Shown: positions 5,025 through 14,617, counted from the stretch's first letter. The stretch is 64,000 bases of DNA from JANYCG01 sp031386665 (GCA_031386665.1 JANNCN010000170.1:1-64000); one strand, 5' to 3'. The notes: generated by a model not told the origin, from the letters alone. Numbers and translations: made by a program.

Positions 5025-7769
5025 GGCCGCTTCGTAATAGCAAAACGGCACAAAAACTGAGCCGCGGGGCGAGCTGTCATCGGCCCGTGCGAACAGCGCA
5101 ACCTGGCCACGGCGGGATGCTAGCGTCACCACATCGCCGGGCTGGCTGCCTAAAGCGGCCAAGTCCAGCGGGTGAATCAGGGCAATGGGGTCGGGCTCTA
5201 TCGCGTCCAAAACGGTGGCGCGGCGGGTCATACTGCCGGTGTGCCAGTGCTCCAGTTGCCGCCCGGTGATCAGCACCATCGGGTACTCGGCGTCGGGCCG
5301 TTCATTGGCCGGAATGATGTCGGCGGGAACGAACCGGGCGCGGCCGCCTTCGCGCGGAAAGTCGTCCACAAACACGACCGACTGGCCCGGGTCGCCCTCT
5401 GCCTTGCACGGGTAGGTGACCGCATGCTCGCGCTGCAGGCGCTCCCAGGTGATGCCGCCAATGCTGGGCATGGTGTGGCGCATTTCGTCAAACACCTCTG
5501 ACACATGGCTGTATTGCCAGTCCAGCCCCAAGCGGTGGGCCAGTTCTTGAATGATCCACAGATCTTGTTTGGCGTCGCCCGGCGGGTTGACGGCTTTGCG
5601 GCCCATTTGCACCAAGCGGTCGGTGTTGGTGAAGCTGCCGTCTTTTTCAGGGAAGGCGCTGGCGGGCAAAATCACGTCGGCTAGGTAGCAGGTTTCGGTC
5701 AAAAAGATGTCTTGCACCACCAAATGGTCCAAAGCCGCCAGCGACTCGCGGGCGTGGTTGGCGTCAGGGTCTGACATGGCGGGGTTTTCGCCCATCACGT
5801 ACATGCCGCGAATGTCGCCCTTTTTGATGGCGTGCATGACTTCCACCACGGTCAAGCCGGGTGTGGAGTCCAGCGAACCGGCGGGCACGCCCCAGGCCTT
5901 TTCAAAACCGGCCCTCACCTTGTCGTCGGTCACATGCTGGTAATCGGGGTACATCATGGGGATCAAACCCGCATCTGACGCGCCTTGCACGTTGTTTTGG
6001 CCGCGCAAAGGGTGCAAACCAGTGCCAGGGCGACCGATTTGCCCCGTCATCAGCGCCAAAGCAATCAGGCAGCGTGCGTTGTCGGTGCCGTGCACGTGCT
6101 GGCTCACGCCCATTCCCCACAAAATCATCGAGCCTTTGGACGTGGCATAAAGCCGTGCCACGGTGCGAATGGTGGCTGCATCGATGCCGCAAATCGGAGC
6201 CATCAGCTCGGGGGCGTAGCCTTCCACGTTTTTGCGCAAATCTTCATAACCTACGGTGCGGCTGGCAATGAAGGCGGCGTCGACCAGGTTTTCGGTCACG
6301 ATGACATGCATCATGGCGTTGAGCAGGGCCACGTCGGTGTCGGGTTTGAACTGCAAATAGTGGTGGGCCATGCGGGCCAGGTCAGACCGACGCGGGTCCA
6401 GCACCACCAATTGAGTGCCGTTGTTCACCGCATTTTTGATCCAGGTCGCCGCGACCGGGTGGTTCACCGTGGGGTTGGCCCCAATGATGACGACCACCGC
6501 CGCTTTGGTCACGTCCATCACCGGGTTGGACACGGCCCCTGAGCCAATGCCCTCCAACAGTGCCACCACTGACGACGCATGGCAAAGCCGGGTGCAATGG
6601 TCCACATTGTTCGATCCGAACCCGGTGCGCACTAGCTTTTGGAACAAATAGGCTTCTTCATTGCTGCCCTTGGCCGAGCCAAAACCCGCCAGTGACTTTT
6701 TGCCAAACTGGTCGCGAATGTCCCTGAGCCCACCGCCCGCAAACGCCAGCGCTTCGTCCCAGCTGGCCTCGCGAAACACGTCCAGGACCCGGTCTGGGTC
6801 CATCGAAAAATCACCAGTCTTGGGGGCGTCAGCCCGGCGAATCAGCGGTTTGGTCAGGCGATGCGGGTGGTGCGCGTAGTCAAAACCATAGCGGCCTTTG
6901 ACACACAGCCGCCCTTGGTTGGCGGGGCCATTGCGCCCTTCAACAAACAGAATTTTGTCATCGCGCACGTTGTAGGTCAGCTGGCAACCCACACCGCAAA
7001 ACGGGCAAACTGATTCGATTTGTTTGTCGGGCACGACCAAGCCAGCTTTGCCAGCAGACGGTGCGGTGACCGCTTGGGCTGGGTTGGATACCGCAATAGC
7101 TTGTGTCTCTTGCCGCACGATGCTTGAGAGCGCACCCGTTGGGCAGGCTTGCACGCATTCGCCACAGGCCACACAGGTAGATGCACCCATGGCGTCGTCC
7201 ATGTCAAAAACAATCTTCGTCGAGTCGCCCCGAAACGCCAGACCAATCACATCGTTCACTTGCTCATCGCGGCAAGCCCGCAGGCAGCGTGTGCACTGAA
7301 TGCAAGCGTCCAAATTGACGGCGATGGCGGGGTGCGACAGGTCTTGCTGCACCTGCTCGCGGGCTTCAAATCGGGGTTTGCCAACTGCCAGTTTCAGGGC
7401 CCATTGATCGACTTCGTTGTGGCGGGTGTAGACGGTCACGGGCATGTCAGACTGCAACAGTTCCAGCACCAGTTTTTGCGAGGCGACGGCGCGCGGGCTG
7501 TCGGTGGTCACTTTCATGCCCGCCGTGGCGGTGCGGCAACAGGACGGTGCCAAAACCCGTTCGCCGCCGACTTCCACCATGCAGGCGCGGCAGTTGCCGA
7601 CGGCTTCAAGGCCTTCCTTGAAGCACAAGTGTGGCACTGCGATGCCTTCGCGTTTGGCCACGGTCAACAGTGTCTCGTCTGCGCGGGCTTGCACGTTGCG
7701 GCCGTTCAGGTTGAAGGTGATGGTCGGCGAATCGAGCAAAGCCAGCTCTTGACGGGTGATGGCGTTCAT
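4851..7769 (-). CDS. fdh1A: NAD-dependent formate dehydrogenase, alpha subunit
   Basis: The catalytic subunit (972 residues) oxidises formate to CO2 on a molybdenum or tungsten bis-MGD cofactor in the cytosol. Domains in order: a NuoG-like 2Fe-2S domain (Cys near 49, 60, 63, 77), two ferredoxin 4Fe-4S clusters (CIQCTRCLRAC near 156-166; CVACGECVQAC near 199-209), the MGD-domain 4Fe-4S cluster (CPFCGVGC near 255-262), then the catalytic region with NVDHCTRLCHAS, where Cys396 takes the place of selenocysteine. The size matches Fdh1A of Methylobacterium. The start overlaps the fdh1B stop by ATGA. The frame stays open for 144 codons upstream, but those overlap fdh1B. It would use the formate released by the oxalate pathway encoded upstream. 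The metal cannot be told from the sequence. Confidence 0.95.
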   Translation of the reverse strand: MNAITRQELALLDSPTITFNLNGRNVQARADETLLTVAKREGIAVPHLCFKEGLEAVGNCRACMVEVGGERVLAPSCCRTATAGMKVTTDSPRAVASQKLVLELLQSDMPVTVYTRHNEVDQWALKLAVGKPRFEAREQVQQDLSHPAIAVNLDACIQCTRCLRACRDEQVNDVIGLAFRGDSTKIVFDMDDAMGASTCVACGECVQACPTGALSSIVRQETQAIAVSNPAQAVTAPSAGKAGLVVPDKQIESVCPFCGVGCQLTYNVRDDKILFVEGRNGPANQGRLCVKGRYGFDYAHHPHRLTKPLIRRADAPKTGDFSMDPDRVLDVFREASWDEALAFAGGGLRDIRDQFGKKSLAGFGSAKGSNEEAYLFQKLVRTGFGSNNVDHCTRLCHASSVVALLEGIGSGAVSNPVMDVTKAAVVVIIGANPTVNHPVAATWIKNAVNNGTQLVVLDPRRSDLARMAHHYLQFKPDTDVALLNAMMHVIVTENLVDAAFIASRTVGYEDLRKNVEGYAPELMAPICGIDAATIRTVARLYATSKGSMILWGMGVSQHVHGTDNARCLIALALMTGQIGRPGTGLHPLRGQNNVQGASDAGLIPMMYPDYQHVTDDKVRAGFEKAWGVPAGSLDSTPGLTVVEVMHAIKKGDIRGMYVMGENPAMSDPDANHARESLAALDHLVVQDIFLTETCYLADVILPASAFPEKDGSFTNTDRLVQMGRKAVNPPGDAKQDLWIIQELAHRLGLDWQYSHVSEVFDEMRHTMPSIGGITWERLQREHAVTYPCKAEGDPGQSVVFVDDFPREGGRARFVPADIIPANERPDAEYPMVLITGRQLEHWHTGSMTRRATVLDAIEPDPIALIHPLDLAALGSQPGDVVTLASRRGQVALFARADDSSPRGSVFVPFCYYEAAINKLTNAALDPFAKIPEFKYCAIRMEQGGVAPVATSYGGGQILAKRTEERITQSPAG

Positions 7770-9487
7770 GCCGATTCCCCTTGAATGGTGGCGTTCAACT
7801 CGTGGGGGAAATATTTGATGACGCAGTCCACCGGGTTGGGTGCCGCTTGGCCCAAACCGCAAATCGACGAGTCGCGCATGACCAATGACAAGTCGGTCAA
7901 CAGTGCCACATCCCACTGGGGCTGGTTGATCAAGTGCGCGGCCTTGGCGGTGCCCACGCGGCAGGGCGTGCATTGACCGCAAGACTCGTGCTTGAAAAAA
8001 TTCATCATGTTGCGTGCGGCGGCGGTGGCGGTGTCGTGGTTGGACAAAACCATCACGGCAGCCGACCCGATGAAGCAGCCATAGGGCTGAAGCGTGTCGA
8101 AGTCCAACGGAATGTTGTTCAGCGCCGCAGGCAGAATGCCGCCGGACGCACCGCCCGGCAGGTAGGCGTACAGCGTGTGGCCATCTGGCATGCCGCCACA
8201 ATACTCGTCAATCAACTCCTGCACGGTGATGCCCGCCGGGGCCAGCTTGACGCCTGGTTTGTTGACACGCCCCGACACCGAGAACGACCGCAAGCCTTTG
8301 CGGCCATGGCGACCTTGCGAGGCGAACCAGTCAGCGCCTTTTTCCAGAATTTCGCGCACCCAATACAGGGTTTCAAAATTGTGTTCCAGCGTGGGCCGCC
8401 CAAACAGGCCCACCTGCGCCACGTAGGGCGGGCGCAAGCGCGGCAGGCCACGTTTGCCTTCGATCGATTCGATCATGGCAGACTCTTCACCGCAAATGTA
8501 GGCCCCCGCGCCTCTGCGCAGTTCGATTTGCGGCATATTGGGCATGGGCGGGTTGGCTTGCAATTTGGCCAGCTCTGTTTGCAGCATGTGGCGGCAGCCG
8601 TGGTATTCGTCGCGCAGGTAGATGTAGATTTTTTCAACGCCCACAGCCCAGGCGCTGATCAACATGCCTTCAATGAAGCGATGCGGGTCGCGCTCTAAAT
8701 AAGCGCGGTCTTTGAAGGTGCCAGGCTCGCCTTCGTCAATATTGATGGCCAGCAAGCGGGGGCCGGTTTCGGCTTTGACGATGCGCCATTTGCGCCCGGT
8801 TGGAAAACCTGCACCGCCCAAGCCGCGCAAAGACGAGTCTTCCATGGTCTTGATGACAGACTCCACATCTCGCCGCCCAGAAACACAGTCTTGCAGCAGC
8901 GCGTAGCCACCTTGGGATTGGTATTGCGCCAAGTCATTGAACTCTTCAGGCGCGTGGGTAACGGCTTTGGCCAGCACTTTGGCCACGATAGCGTCTGCGG
9001 TGGCGTTGGGCACCGGGTTTTGCCCAACCATGGCCGCTGGGGCTTGCTCGCAGCGGCCAATGCAAGGTGCTGCAAGCACTCGCACATCACGGCCCAACAG
9101 GGCGGGCAGTTTGGCCAACAGCGCTTTTGCACCCGCCATTTCGCATGACAAACCGTCGCACACCCGCACCGTCAATGCGGCGGGTGCGGCTTCGCCTTCT
9201 TTGACCACGTCAAAGTGGTGGTAGAAGGTGGCGACTTCATACACCTCAGTTTGCGACAGCCGCATTTCTTGCGCCAAAGCCGCCAAATGCGCTGCAGACA
9301 AATGACCAAACCGGTCTTGAATCTTGTGCAGATGCTCAATCAGCAAATCTGCCCGGCGTGGTGACGCACCCAGCAGTTGCTGGACGTCGATCAGTGCCTG
9401 CGCGTCAACGCGGCGGCCTTTTGGAGCCTGTCGTTTTCGGTTTCGAGTTTCGTCCAGAACAGCGATGGGAATGATGGGATGGTTCAT
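7766..9487 (-). CDS. fdh1B: Formate dehydrogenase beta subunit, NuoE-NuoF fusion
   Basis: The 573-residue protein joins a NuoE-like domain (residues 25-170, 2Fe-2S ligands Cys110, 115, 142 and 146) to a NuoF-like domain. The latter has the FMN/NADH loop RGLGGAGFPTGRKW near 221-234, GAYICGEESAM, and a C-terminal 4Fe-4S motif CGQCTPCRVG. It passes electrons from Fdh1A to NAD+. In Cupriavidus and Rhodobacter these parts are separate proteins (FdsG and FdsB); the fused form and its length agree with Fdh1B of Methylobacterium. It lies eight bases after the CoA-transferase gene and overlaps fdh1A by four bases, so the two are made together. Maturation genes such as fdhD are not in the window. Confidence 0.95.
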   Translation of the reverse strand: MNHPIIPIAVLDETRNRKRQAPKGRRVDAQALIDVQQLLGASPRRADLLIEHLHKIQDRFGHLSAAHLAALAQEMRLSQTEVYEVATFYHHFDVVKEGEAAPAALTVRVCDGLSCEMAGAKALLAKLPALLGRDVRVLAAPCIGRCEQAPAAMVGQNPVPNATADAIVAKVLAKAVTHAPEEFNDLAQYQSQGGYALLQDCVSGRRDVESVIKTMEDSSLRGLGGAGFPTGRKWRIVKAETGPRLLAINIDEGEPGTFKDRAYLERDPHRFIEGMLISAWAVGVEKIYIYLRDEYHGCRHMLQTELAKLQANPPMPNMPQIELRRGAGAYICGEESAMIESIEGKRGLPRLRPPYVAQVGLFGRPTLEHNFETLYWVREILEKGADWFASQGRHGRKGLRSFSVSGRVNKPGVKLAPAGITVQELIDEYCGGMPDGHTLYAYLPGGASGGILPAALNNIPLDFDTLQPYGCFIGSAAVMVLSNHDTATAAARNMMNFFKHESCGQCTPCRVGTAKAAHLINQPQWDVALLTDLSLVMRDSSICGLGQAAPNPVDCVIKYFPHELNATIQGESA

Positions 9488-9495
9488 GTCGTTTT

Positions 9496-10743
9496 TCAGA
9501 TCACGTGTTCAGAGCGCAGCTGAGCAATGTCGGCAGCACCGTAACCCAATTGAGCAAGTACTTCGTCAGTGTGTTCACCCAGCAGGGGCGAGCGGGTCAC
9601 CACGGTTTCGCTGTCCGACATCTTGATGGGGTTGCCTACAGTCAGGTACTTGCCGCGAGTCGGATGGTCAACTTCAACAATGGTGCCAGTGGCCCGCAAG
9701 GCAGGCTCTTCGGCGATTTCTTTCATCGACAAAATCGGCCCGCAAGGTATGTCGTACTGGTTCAATATGTCCATGGCCTCGAACTTGGTCAGGGTCATGG
9801 TCCACTGCTCAATGCGGGCAAAAATCGGTTTGAGATGCAACAAGCGCGCGGCAGGCGTGGCGTAGGCTTCGTCGTCAATCCAATTGGGTTCCCCTATCAC
9901 TTTGCAGACGGCCGGCCACACCCCACTTTGCGTAATGAAGTAGATGTAAGCGTTGGGGTCGGTTTCCCAACCTTTGCATTTCAAAATGGAGCCTGGCTGC
10001 CCACCGCCCGATGCGTTGCCCGCGCGGGGCACGGCTTGTCCAAACTTGCCATCCGGGTACTGAGGGTACTCGTGCATGGTGTGCGTGCGCTCCAGGCGCT
10101 GCTGGTCGCGCAGCTTGACACGGCACAGGTTCAGCACCGCGTCTTGCATCGGTGCCAGCACCTTTTGGCCGCGCCCGGTTGTGTTGCGTTGGTACAGTGC
10201 CGCGACGATACCCAGTGCCAAGTGAAGTCCTGTTCCGCTGTCGCCAATTTGGGCACCGGTGACCATGGGCGGGCCATCATCAAAGCCGGTGGTTGATGCT
10301 GACCCGCCTGCGCATTGCGCGACGTTTTCATAAACTTTGCAGTGCTCGTAGCGGCCCGGGCCAAAGCCCTTGACGCTGGCCACAATCATGCGCGGGTTGA
10401 GGGCCTGAACGTGCTCCCAAGTGATGCCCATGCGGTCCATGGCACCTGGGGCAAAGTTCTCCACCAGCACATCGCATTGTTTGATGAGCGCGTCCAGCAC
10501 TTCCTTGCCTTTGGGCTTTTTGGTGTCCAAGGTGATCGACCGCTTGTTGTGGTTCAACATGGTGAAGTACAGGCTGTCTGCGCCATGTATGTCACGCAGT
10601 TGGCCACGCGTCGCATCGCCCTCGCCTGCACGCTCGACTTTAATGACGTCAGCGCCCATCCAGGCCAGAAGCTGGGTGCAGGTGGGTCCAGACTGCACAT
10701 GCGTGAAATCCAGAATGCGAACGCCATCCAGGGCTTTGCTCAT
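9496..10743 (-). CDS. frc: Formyl-CoA:oxalate CoA-transferase, copy 1
   Basis: A class III CoA-transferase of 415 residues. It moves CoA from formyl-CoA to oxalate, giving oxalyl-CoA for the decarboxylase and releasing formate. The N-terminal pattern ILDFTHVQSGPTCTQLLAWM, the segment NKRSITLDTKKPKGKEVL, and the glycine-rich GNASGGGQPGSILKCKGWETD loop are typical of oxalate-specific Frc. The catalytic aspartate is Asp168 (GAQIGDSGTG). A second copy lies at 11401-12672. This copy is in one unit with the PAS gene and fdh1BA, so CoA transfer and formate oxidation are expressed together. The start ATG at 10743 lies 28 bases behind the PAS gene. Confidence 0.92.
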   Translation of the reverse strand: MSKALDGVRILDFTHVQSGPTCTQLLAWMGADVIKVERAGEGDATRGQLRDIHGADSLYFTMLNHNKRSITLDTKKPKGKEVLDALIKQCDVLVENFAPGAMDRMGITWEHVQALNPRMIVASVKGFGPGRYEHCKVYENVAQCAGGSASTTGFDDGPPMVTGAQIGDSGTGLHLALGIVAALYQRNTTGRGQKVLAPMQDAVLNLCRVKLRDQQRLERTHTMHEYPQYPDGKFGQAVPRAGNASGGGQPGSILKCKGWETDPNAYIYFITQSGVWPAVCKVIGEPNWIDDEAYATPAARLLHLKPIFARIEQWTMTLTKFEAMDILNQYDIPCGPILSMKEIAEEPALRATGTIVEVDHPTRGKYLTVGNPIKMSDSETVVTRSPLLGEHTDEVLAQLGYGAADIAQLRSEHVI

Positions 10744-10771
10744 GGTTGCTTCCTTGGGCTTTTTTGGCTGC

Positions 10772-11230
10772 TCATTCAGTCAATTCTTTAACGGGCGGCT
10801 GCGCTGCGACTAGTTTTTCCAGTTCCGACAAGCGAAGTTTCAAGGCACGGTCTTCTGCAAACTTGACTGACTCATCACGGATCACCGCCACGATCGCCGA
10901 GACTTTGTCAGCATCGTCGAAGAGCAGCGCTACAGTAAAGGCAATCGACAGCGCATGCCCGTCTTTGTGAACTGCAGGCACCCGCAGCACATCGTTGCCG
11001 TACTTGGTTTTGCCTGACTCCATCGTTTTGTAATAGCCGTCCCAATGCCGCTTTTGGTGGCGATGGGGTGTGATCAAGTCAAGCGACTTGCCCAACGCTT
11101 CCGTCGGCGTGAAGCCAAACATTCGTTCGGCAGCCGGGTTCCAAAGCGTGATAGCACCTTCGGCGTCGGCAGCAATCACAGCGTCGCCTACTGCGTCAAC
11201 CAGTGCCTTGAAGTCAATTGTGAGTGGCAT
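10772..11230 (-). CDS. Single-domain PAS protein
   Basis: This 152-residue protein is essentially one PAS domain (residues 8-125) with a short charged helix (RALKLRLSELEKLV) at the end. Typical PAS signatures are VIAADAEGAITLWNPAAERM and FGFTPTEALGK, then a KDGHALSIAFTVAL strand. There is no kinase, cyclase or DNA-binding output domain. Such stand-alone PAS proteins can bind a small ligand or cofactor and act through partner proteins. Here it sits between two frc copies and leads the frc-fdh1B-fdh1A unit, a position also seen for PAS genes in other oxalate clusters, but its role is unknown. A terminator-like hairpin lies only 18 bases before its start. Confidence 0.85.
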   Translation of the reverse strand: MPLTIDFKALVDAVGDAVIAADAEGAITLWNPAAERMFGFTPTEALGKSLDLITPHRHQKRHWDGYYKTMESGKTKYGNDVLRVPAVHKDGHALSIAFTVALLFDDADKVSAIVAVIRDESVKFAEDRALKLRLSELEKLVAAQPPVKELTE

Positions 11231-11247
11231 AGTGGCCTTTCAGGGCA

Positions 11248-11279
11248 TCGAAAAAAGACCGTCTTTCAAGTGAAGACGG
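11248..11279 (-). terminator. Rho-independent terminator behind frc copy 2
   Basis: On the minus strand CCGTCTT pairs with AAGACGG around a 7-base loop and is followed by TCTTTTTT. A second, overlapping hairpin (GACGGCG...CGCCGTC, about 11274-11299) lies just before it. The run ends 18 bases before the PAS start codon, so it may be an attenuator for the downstream frc-fdh genes and not only an end of the oxc unit. Confidence 0.7.
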
Positions 11280-11400
11280 CGCTCAATTTGAACGCCGTCC
11301 CCTCTGCCAACTTTGCATCCGCCCAAGCTTAAGACCAGCTTGAAAACTTCGGAAAGCGCTGGGAGCTTTCCAAGTCGGTCAAGAGTTCAGGTTGCCGCCA

Positions 11401-12672
11401 TCAAACCGCGTCTGCGGTGTGAAAAGCCGCGATTTGGGCGGTGGTGTAACCCAGGCCCGCCAGTACTTCGTCAGTGTGTTCGCCCAGCAAAGGGGAGGCC
11501 GTGACTTCAGGCTTGGTGTCTGAGAATTTGATTGGGCTGCCCACGGTAAAGTAACTGCCACGCACCTTGTGCGGCACTTCGACAATGGAGCCACTGGCGC
11601 GCAGTGATTTGTCGTGCAGCAGCTCTTTCATGGACAGAACCGGAGCGCAAGGAATGTCGAACTTGCGGAAGATGTCAACAGCTTCAAATTTGGTTTTATC
11701 TGCGATATAGTTTTCGATGGTGGCGAAAATGTCCATGATGTGCGGCTGGCGGCCACGTGGCGTGTTGTACGCGGGGTCATCTTTCCACTCGGGCTTGCCC
11801 AAAGCGTCACAGATGGGGCCCCATGCATGGCCTTGAATTGTGAAATAAATGTAAGCGTTAGGGTCGGTCTGCCAGCCCTTGCACTTCAAAACCCAGCCAG
11901 GTTGGCCACCACCACCGGCATTGGCACCGCGCGGCACCACACCGTCCTTGAAAGCTTCCATCTCGTGCGGATACTGTGGATACTCTTCAAGGTAACCAAT
12001 TTTGTCCAGACGCAATTGGTCGCGCATTTTCACGCGGCACAAATTCAACACCGAGTCCTGCATCGACACGGCTACCTTTTGACCCTTGCCAGTTTTTTGC
12101 CTGCCAATGTAAGCAGTCAGAATGCCGATAGCCAAGTGCATGCCCGTGTTGCTGTCGCCCAAAGCGGCAGATGAAATCGTTGGGCCTGCGTTTTCGCCTT
12201 TCCAGTAGCCGGTGGTAGACGCCGCGCCGCCCGCGCACTGCGCCACGTTTTCGTAGACCTTCAGGTCTTCGTAGTGGTGGCCGTCGCTGAAGCCCTTGAC
12301 TGAGGCCAGAATCATCGCGGGGTTCAGCTTTTGAATGTATTCCCAGGTGAAGCCCATGCGGTCCAGCGCGCCAGGACCAAAGTTCTCGACCATCACGTCG
12401 GATTCCTTGATCATTTTCTCGAGGATGGCCTTGCCTTCGGGCTTTTTGGTGTCCAGCGTGAGTGAACGTTTATTGCTGTTCAGCATGGTGAAATACAAAG
12501 CATCGGCATCGGGAATGTCGCGCAATTGGCTGCGGGTCACGTCTCCCGAGCCTGGGCGCTCAACCTTGATCACGTCAGCGCCAAACCAGGCTAGCATCTG
12601 GGTGCAGGCTGGGCCAGCTTGGACATGGGTGAAGTCGATGATTTTGATGCCTTCTAGGGGTTTAGTGCTCAT
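11401..12672 (-). CDS. frc: Formyl-CoA:oxalate CoA-transferase, copy 2
   Basis: The 423-residue product is a close paralogue of the transferase at 9496-10743, with IIDFTHVQAGPACTQMLAWF, NKRSLTLDTKKPEGKAIL and GANAGGGGQPGWVLKCKGW. The catalytic aspartate lies in SAALGDSNTGMH. The reaction is formyl-CoA + oxalate to formate + oxalyl-CoA. The ATG at 12672 is chosen because of the AAGGAAA ribosome site upstream; the longer frame would add 21 unlikely residues. The gene follows oxc after 93 bases with a strong intercistronic hairpin. Two Frc copies may give different levels or substrate ranges; some paralogues in this family prefer other acyl groups. Confidence 0.9.
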   Translation of the reverse strand: MSTKPLEGIKIIDFTHVQAGPACTQMLAWFGADVIKVERPGSGDVTRSQLRDIPDADALYFTMLNSNKRSLTLDTKKPEGKAILEKMIKESDVMVENFGPGALDRMGFTWEYIQKLNPAMILASVKGFSDGHHYEDLKVYENVAQCAGGAASTTGYWKGENAGPTISSAALGDSNTGMHLAIGILTAYIGRQKTGKGQKVAVSMQDSVLNLCRVKMRDQLRLDKIGYLEEYPQYPHEMEAFKDGVVPRGANAGGGGQPGWVLKCKGWQTDPNAYIYFTIQGHAWGPICDALGKPEWKDDPAYNTPRGRQPHIMDIFATIENYIADKTKFEAVDIFRKFDIPCAPVLSMKELLHDKSLRASGSIVEVPHKVRGSYFTVGSPIKFSDTKPEVTASPLLGEHTDEVLAGLGYTTAQIAAFHTADAV

Positions 12673-12726
12673 GATTTTCAATTTCCTTTTTTCAAAACTA
12701 ACAATTAATCTTTGGTCTTGGCAGCG

Positions 12727-12758
12727 CGGGTACAACTTTAGTCCAAATGTTGTACCCG
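12727..12758 (-). terminator. Intercistronic hairpin between oxc and frc
   Basis: CGGGTACAAC (12727-12736) pairs perfectly with GTTGTACCCG (12749-12758) around a 12-base loop. No T-run follows on either strand, so it is more likely an RNA-processing or stability structure that sets the ratio of oxc to frc than a full terminator. Confidence 0.5.
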
Positions 12759-12765
12759 TTTGGGT

Positions 12766-14478
12766 TCAGGCTTTTTTGGCCGTTTGCGGGTTCAACATGG
12801 TGATGCGCCCACTTTCGGTTCCTGCTGTTTCATCAATCGAAGCATTGATCAAAGTGGGCCGCCCGCTGCGGAGGGCCTCGTTCAGGGCTTCGCTGAGTTC
12901 CTGAGGGGTTTTGGCCTGCACGCCCACGCCGCCAAAGGCCGTCATCATCATGTCGTAGCGCGCATTTTTCACAAACACAGTAGGTGCAACGTCTTTGCCG
13001 CCGGATTGATTGACGTCTGTTCCGCGGTAAACACCGTTGTTGTTAAACACCACCACGCAAATCGGCAAGTTGTAGCGGCAAATGGTTTCGACCTCCATGC
13101 CGCTGAAGCCAAAGGCACTGTCGCCCTCAATGGCGATCACGGGTTTGCCTGTGACCACCGCAGCTGCTACAGCGTAGCCCATTCCAATGCCCATAATGCC
13201 CCAAGTGCCCACGTCAAGTCGCTTGCGCGGCAGGTACATGTCCACAATGCTGCGGGTGAAATCCAGCGTGTTAGCGCCTTCATTGACCACGATGGCTTCG
13301 GGATTGGCTTTGACGATTTCGCGAATGGCCGCCAATGCGCTGTGAAAATTCATCACAGGCGGGTTTTTTGCCAAGGTTTCGGCCATTTTGGCCACGTTTT
13401 TATCGCGGCGGCTAAAAACCTCAGAAGTCCACTCGGCCGGTGGCTTGGCCCACTGGCTGCCCATGCCCGCCAGCAAAGCCGAAACGCAGGAGCCAATGTC
13501 TCCGATCAACGGCGCGGCAATGGCGACATTGCTGTCAATTTCAGTCGGCGCGATGTCAATTTGAATAAATTGCTTGCCATTCGGCCTGCCCCAGGTTTTG
13601 CCTTTGCCGTGCGACAGCAACCAATTCAAGCGGGCACCCACCAACATCACAACGTCAGCCTCGGCCAGTAAATAAGAGCGTGCTGCTGAAGCCGATTGCG
13701 AGTGGTTGTCCGGGAGCAAGCCTTTGGCCATCGACATGGGCAAATAGGGAATGCCTGATTGCTCGACCAGGGCGCGAATATCAGCGTCAGCTTGGGCATA
13801 TGCCGCGCCTTTGCCTAACAAAATGAGGGGGCGTTTGGCCCCTTTGAGCAAGTCCAAGGCCCGTTGTACTGAATCAGGTGCCGGAATTTGACGCGGTGCG
13901 GGGTCGATGACTTTGATCAAAGAGCGCCGGCCTGCCTCAGCTGACAGGGTTTGCGCAAACAATTTGGCGGGAAGGTCAAGGTACACGCCGCCAGGGCGGC
14001 CAGACAGCGCAGAACGAATCGCGCGAGCAATACCTACGCCAATGTCTTCAGCATGAAGCACCCGGAAGGCGGCCTTGCACAAGGGTTTGGCAATCGCAAG
14101 CTGATCCATTTCTTCATAATCGCCTTGCTGCAAATCGACAATTTCGCGCTCGCTGGAGCCGCTGATCAAAATCATCGGAAAACAGTTGGTGGTCGCATTG
14201 GCCAATGAGGTCAGACCGTTCAGAAAACCTGGTGCAGAAACCGTCAGGCAAATACCGGGCTTTTGAGTCAAAAATCCGGCCGCCGCAGCGGCGTTGCCAG
14301 CGTGTTGTTCGTGACGGAAAGAGATGACGCGCATGCCCTCGGCTTGGGCCATGCGCGTAAGGTCAGTGATTGGAATGCCGGGCAGGCCAAAAATGATGTC
14401 AATGCCATTGAGCTTGAGTGCGTCAATGACAAGGTGAAACCCGTCAGTCATTTCGGTTGAGGTTGTGTCGTTTGTCAT
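12766..14478 (-). CDS. oxc: Oxalyl-CoA decarboxylase
   Basis: A thiamine diphosphate enzyme of 570 residues that turns oxalyl-CoA into formyl-CoA and CO2. The N-terminal Pyr domain has FGLPGIPITDLTRMAQ and RHEQHAGNAAAAAG, with the catalytic glutamate near residue 57. The central domain carries ALDLLKGAKRPLILLGKGAA. The C-terminal PP domain has the ThDP/Mg motif GDSAFGFSGMEVE...NNN at about 451-480. The ending GTESGRITMLNP is usual in Oxc. It is the first gene of the minus-strand oxalate unit and is divergent from the Crp/Fnr regulator gene, with a palindromic box between them. Confidence 0.95.
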   Translation of the reverse strand: MTNDTTSTEMTDGFHLVIDALKLNGIDIIFGLPGIPITDLTRMAQAEGMRVISFRHEQHAGNAAAAAGFLTQKPGICLTVSAPGFLNGLTSLANATTNCFPMILISGSSEREIVDLQQGDYEEMDQLAIAKPLCKAAFRVLHAEDIGVGIARAIRSALSGRPGGVYLDLPAKLFAQTLSAEAGRRSLIKVIDPAPRQIPAPDSVQRALDLLKGAKRPLILLGKGAAYAQADADIRALVEQSGIPYLPMSMAKGLLPDNHSQSASAARSYLLAEADVVMLVGARLNWLLSHGKGKTWGRPNGKQFIQIDIAPTEIDSNVAIAAPLIGDIGSCVSALLAGMGSQWAKPPAEWTSEVFSRRDKNVAKMAETLAKNPPVMNFHSALAAIREIVKANPEAIVVNEGANTLDFTRSIVDMYLPRKRLDVGTWGIMGIGMGYAVAAAVVTGKPVIAIEGDSAFGFSGMEVETICRYNLPICVVVFNNNGVYRGTDVNQSGGKDVAPTVFVKNARYDMMMTAFGGVGVQAKTPQELSEALNEALRSGRPTLINASIDETAGTESGRITMLNPQTAKKA

Positions 14479-14617
14479 GCGCTGAGTTTTCTACGGTTTC
14501 GATTTTTCGCCGTCTGCTCTGCTTGGGGCAGATATCAATTGGCGAGCCTTGGATGTCCACAGGAAGCCGGATTCTTCACGGCGACACGGTATCATAGGAA
14601 TTGATCCCGGCGCGTCC

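Noticed and set aside
7770..8201. Longer N-terminus of the formate dehydrogenase alpha subunit
   Set aside because: The extra 144 codons lie fully within fdh1B in another frame and show no domain; the ATGA overlap start fits the family.
12727..12758. Hairpin between oxc and frc as a full terminator
   Set aside because: No T-run on either strand; the genes belong to one pathway and strand, so processing or stability is more likely.
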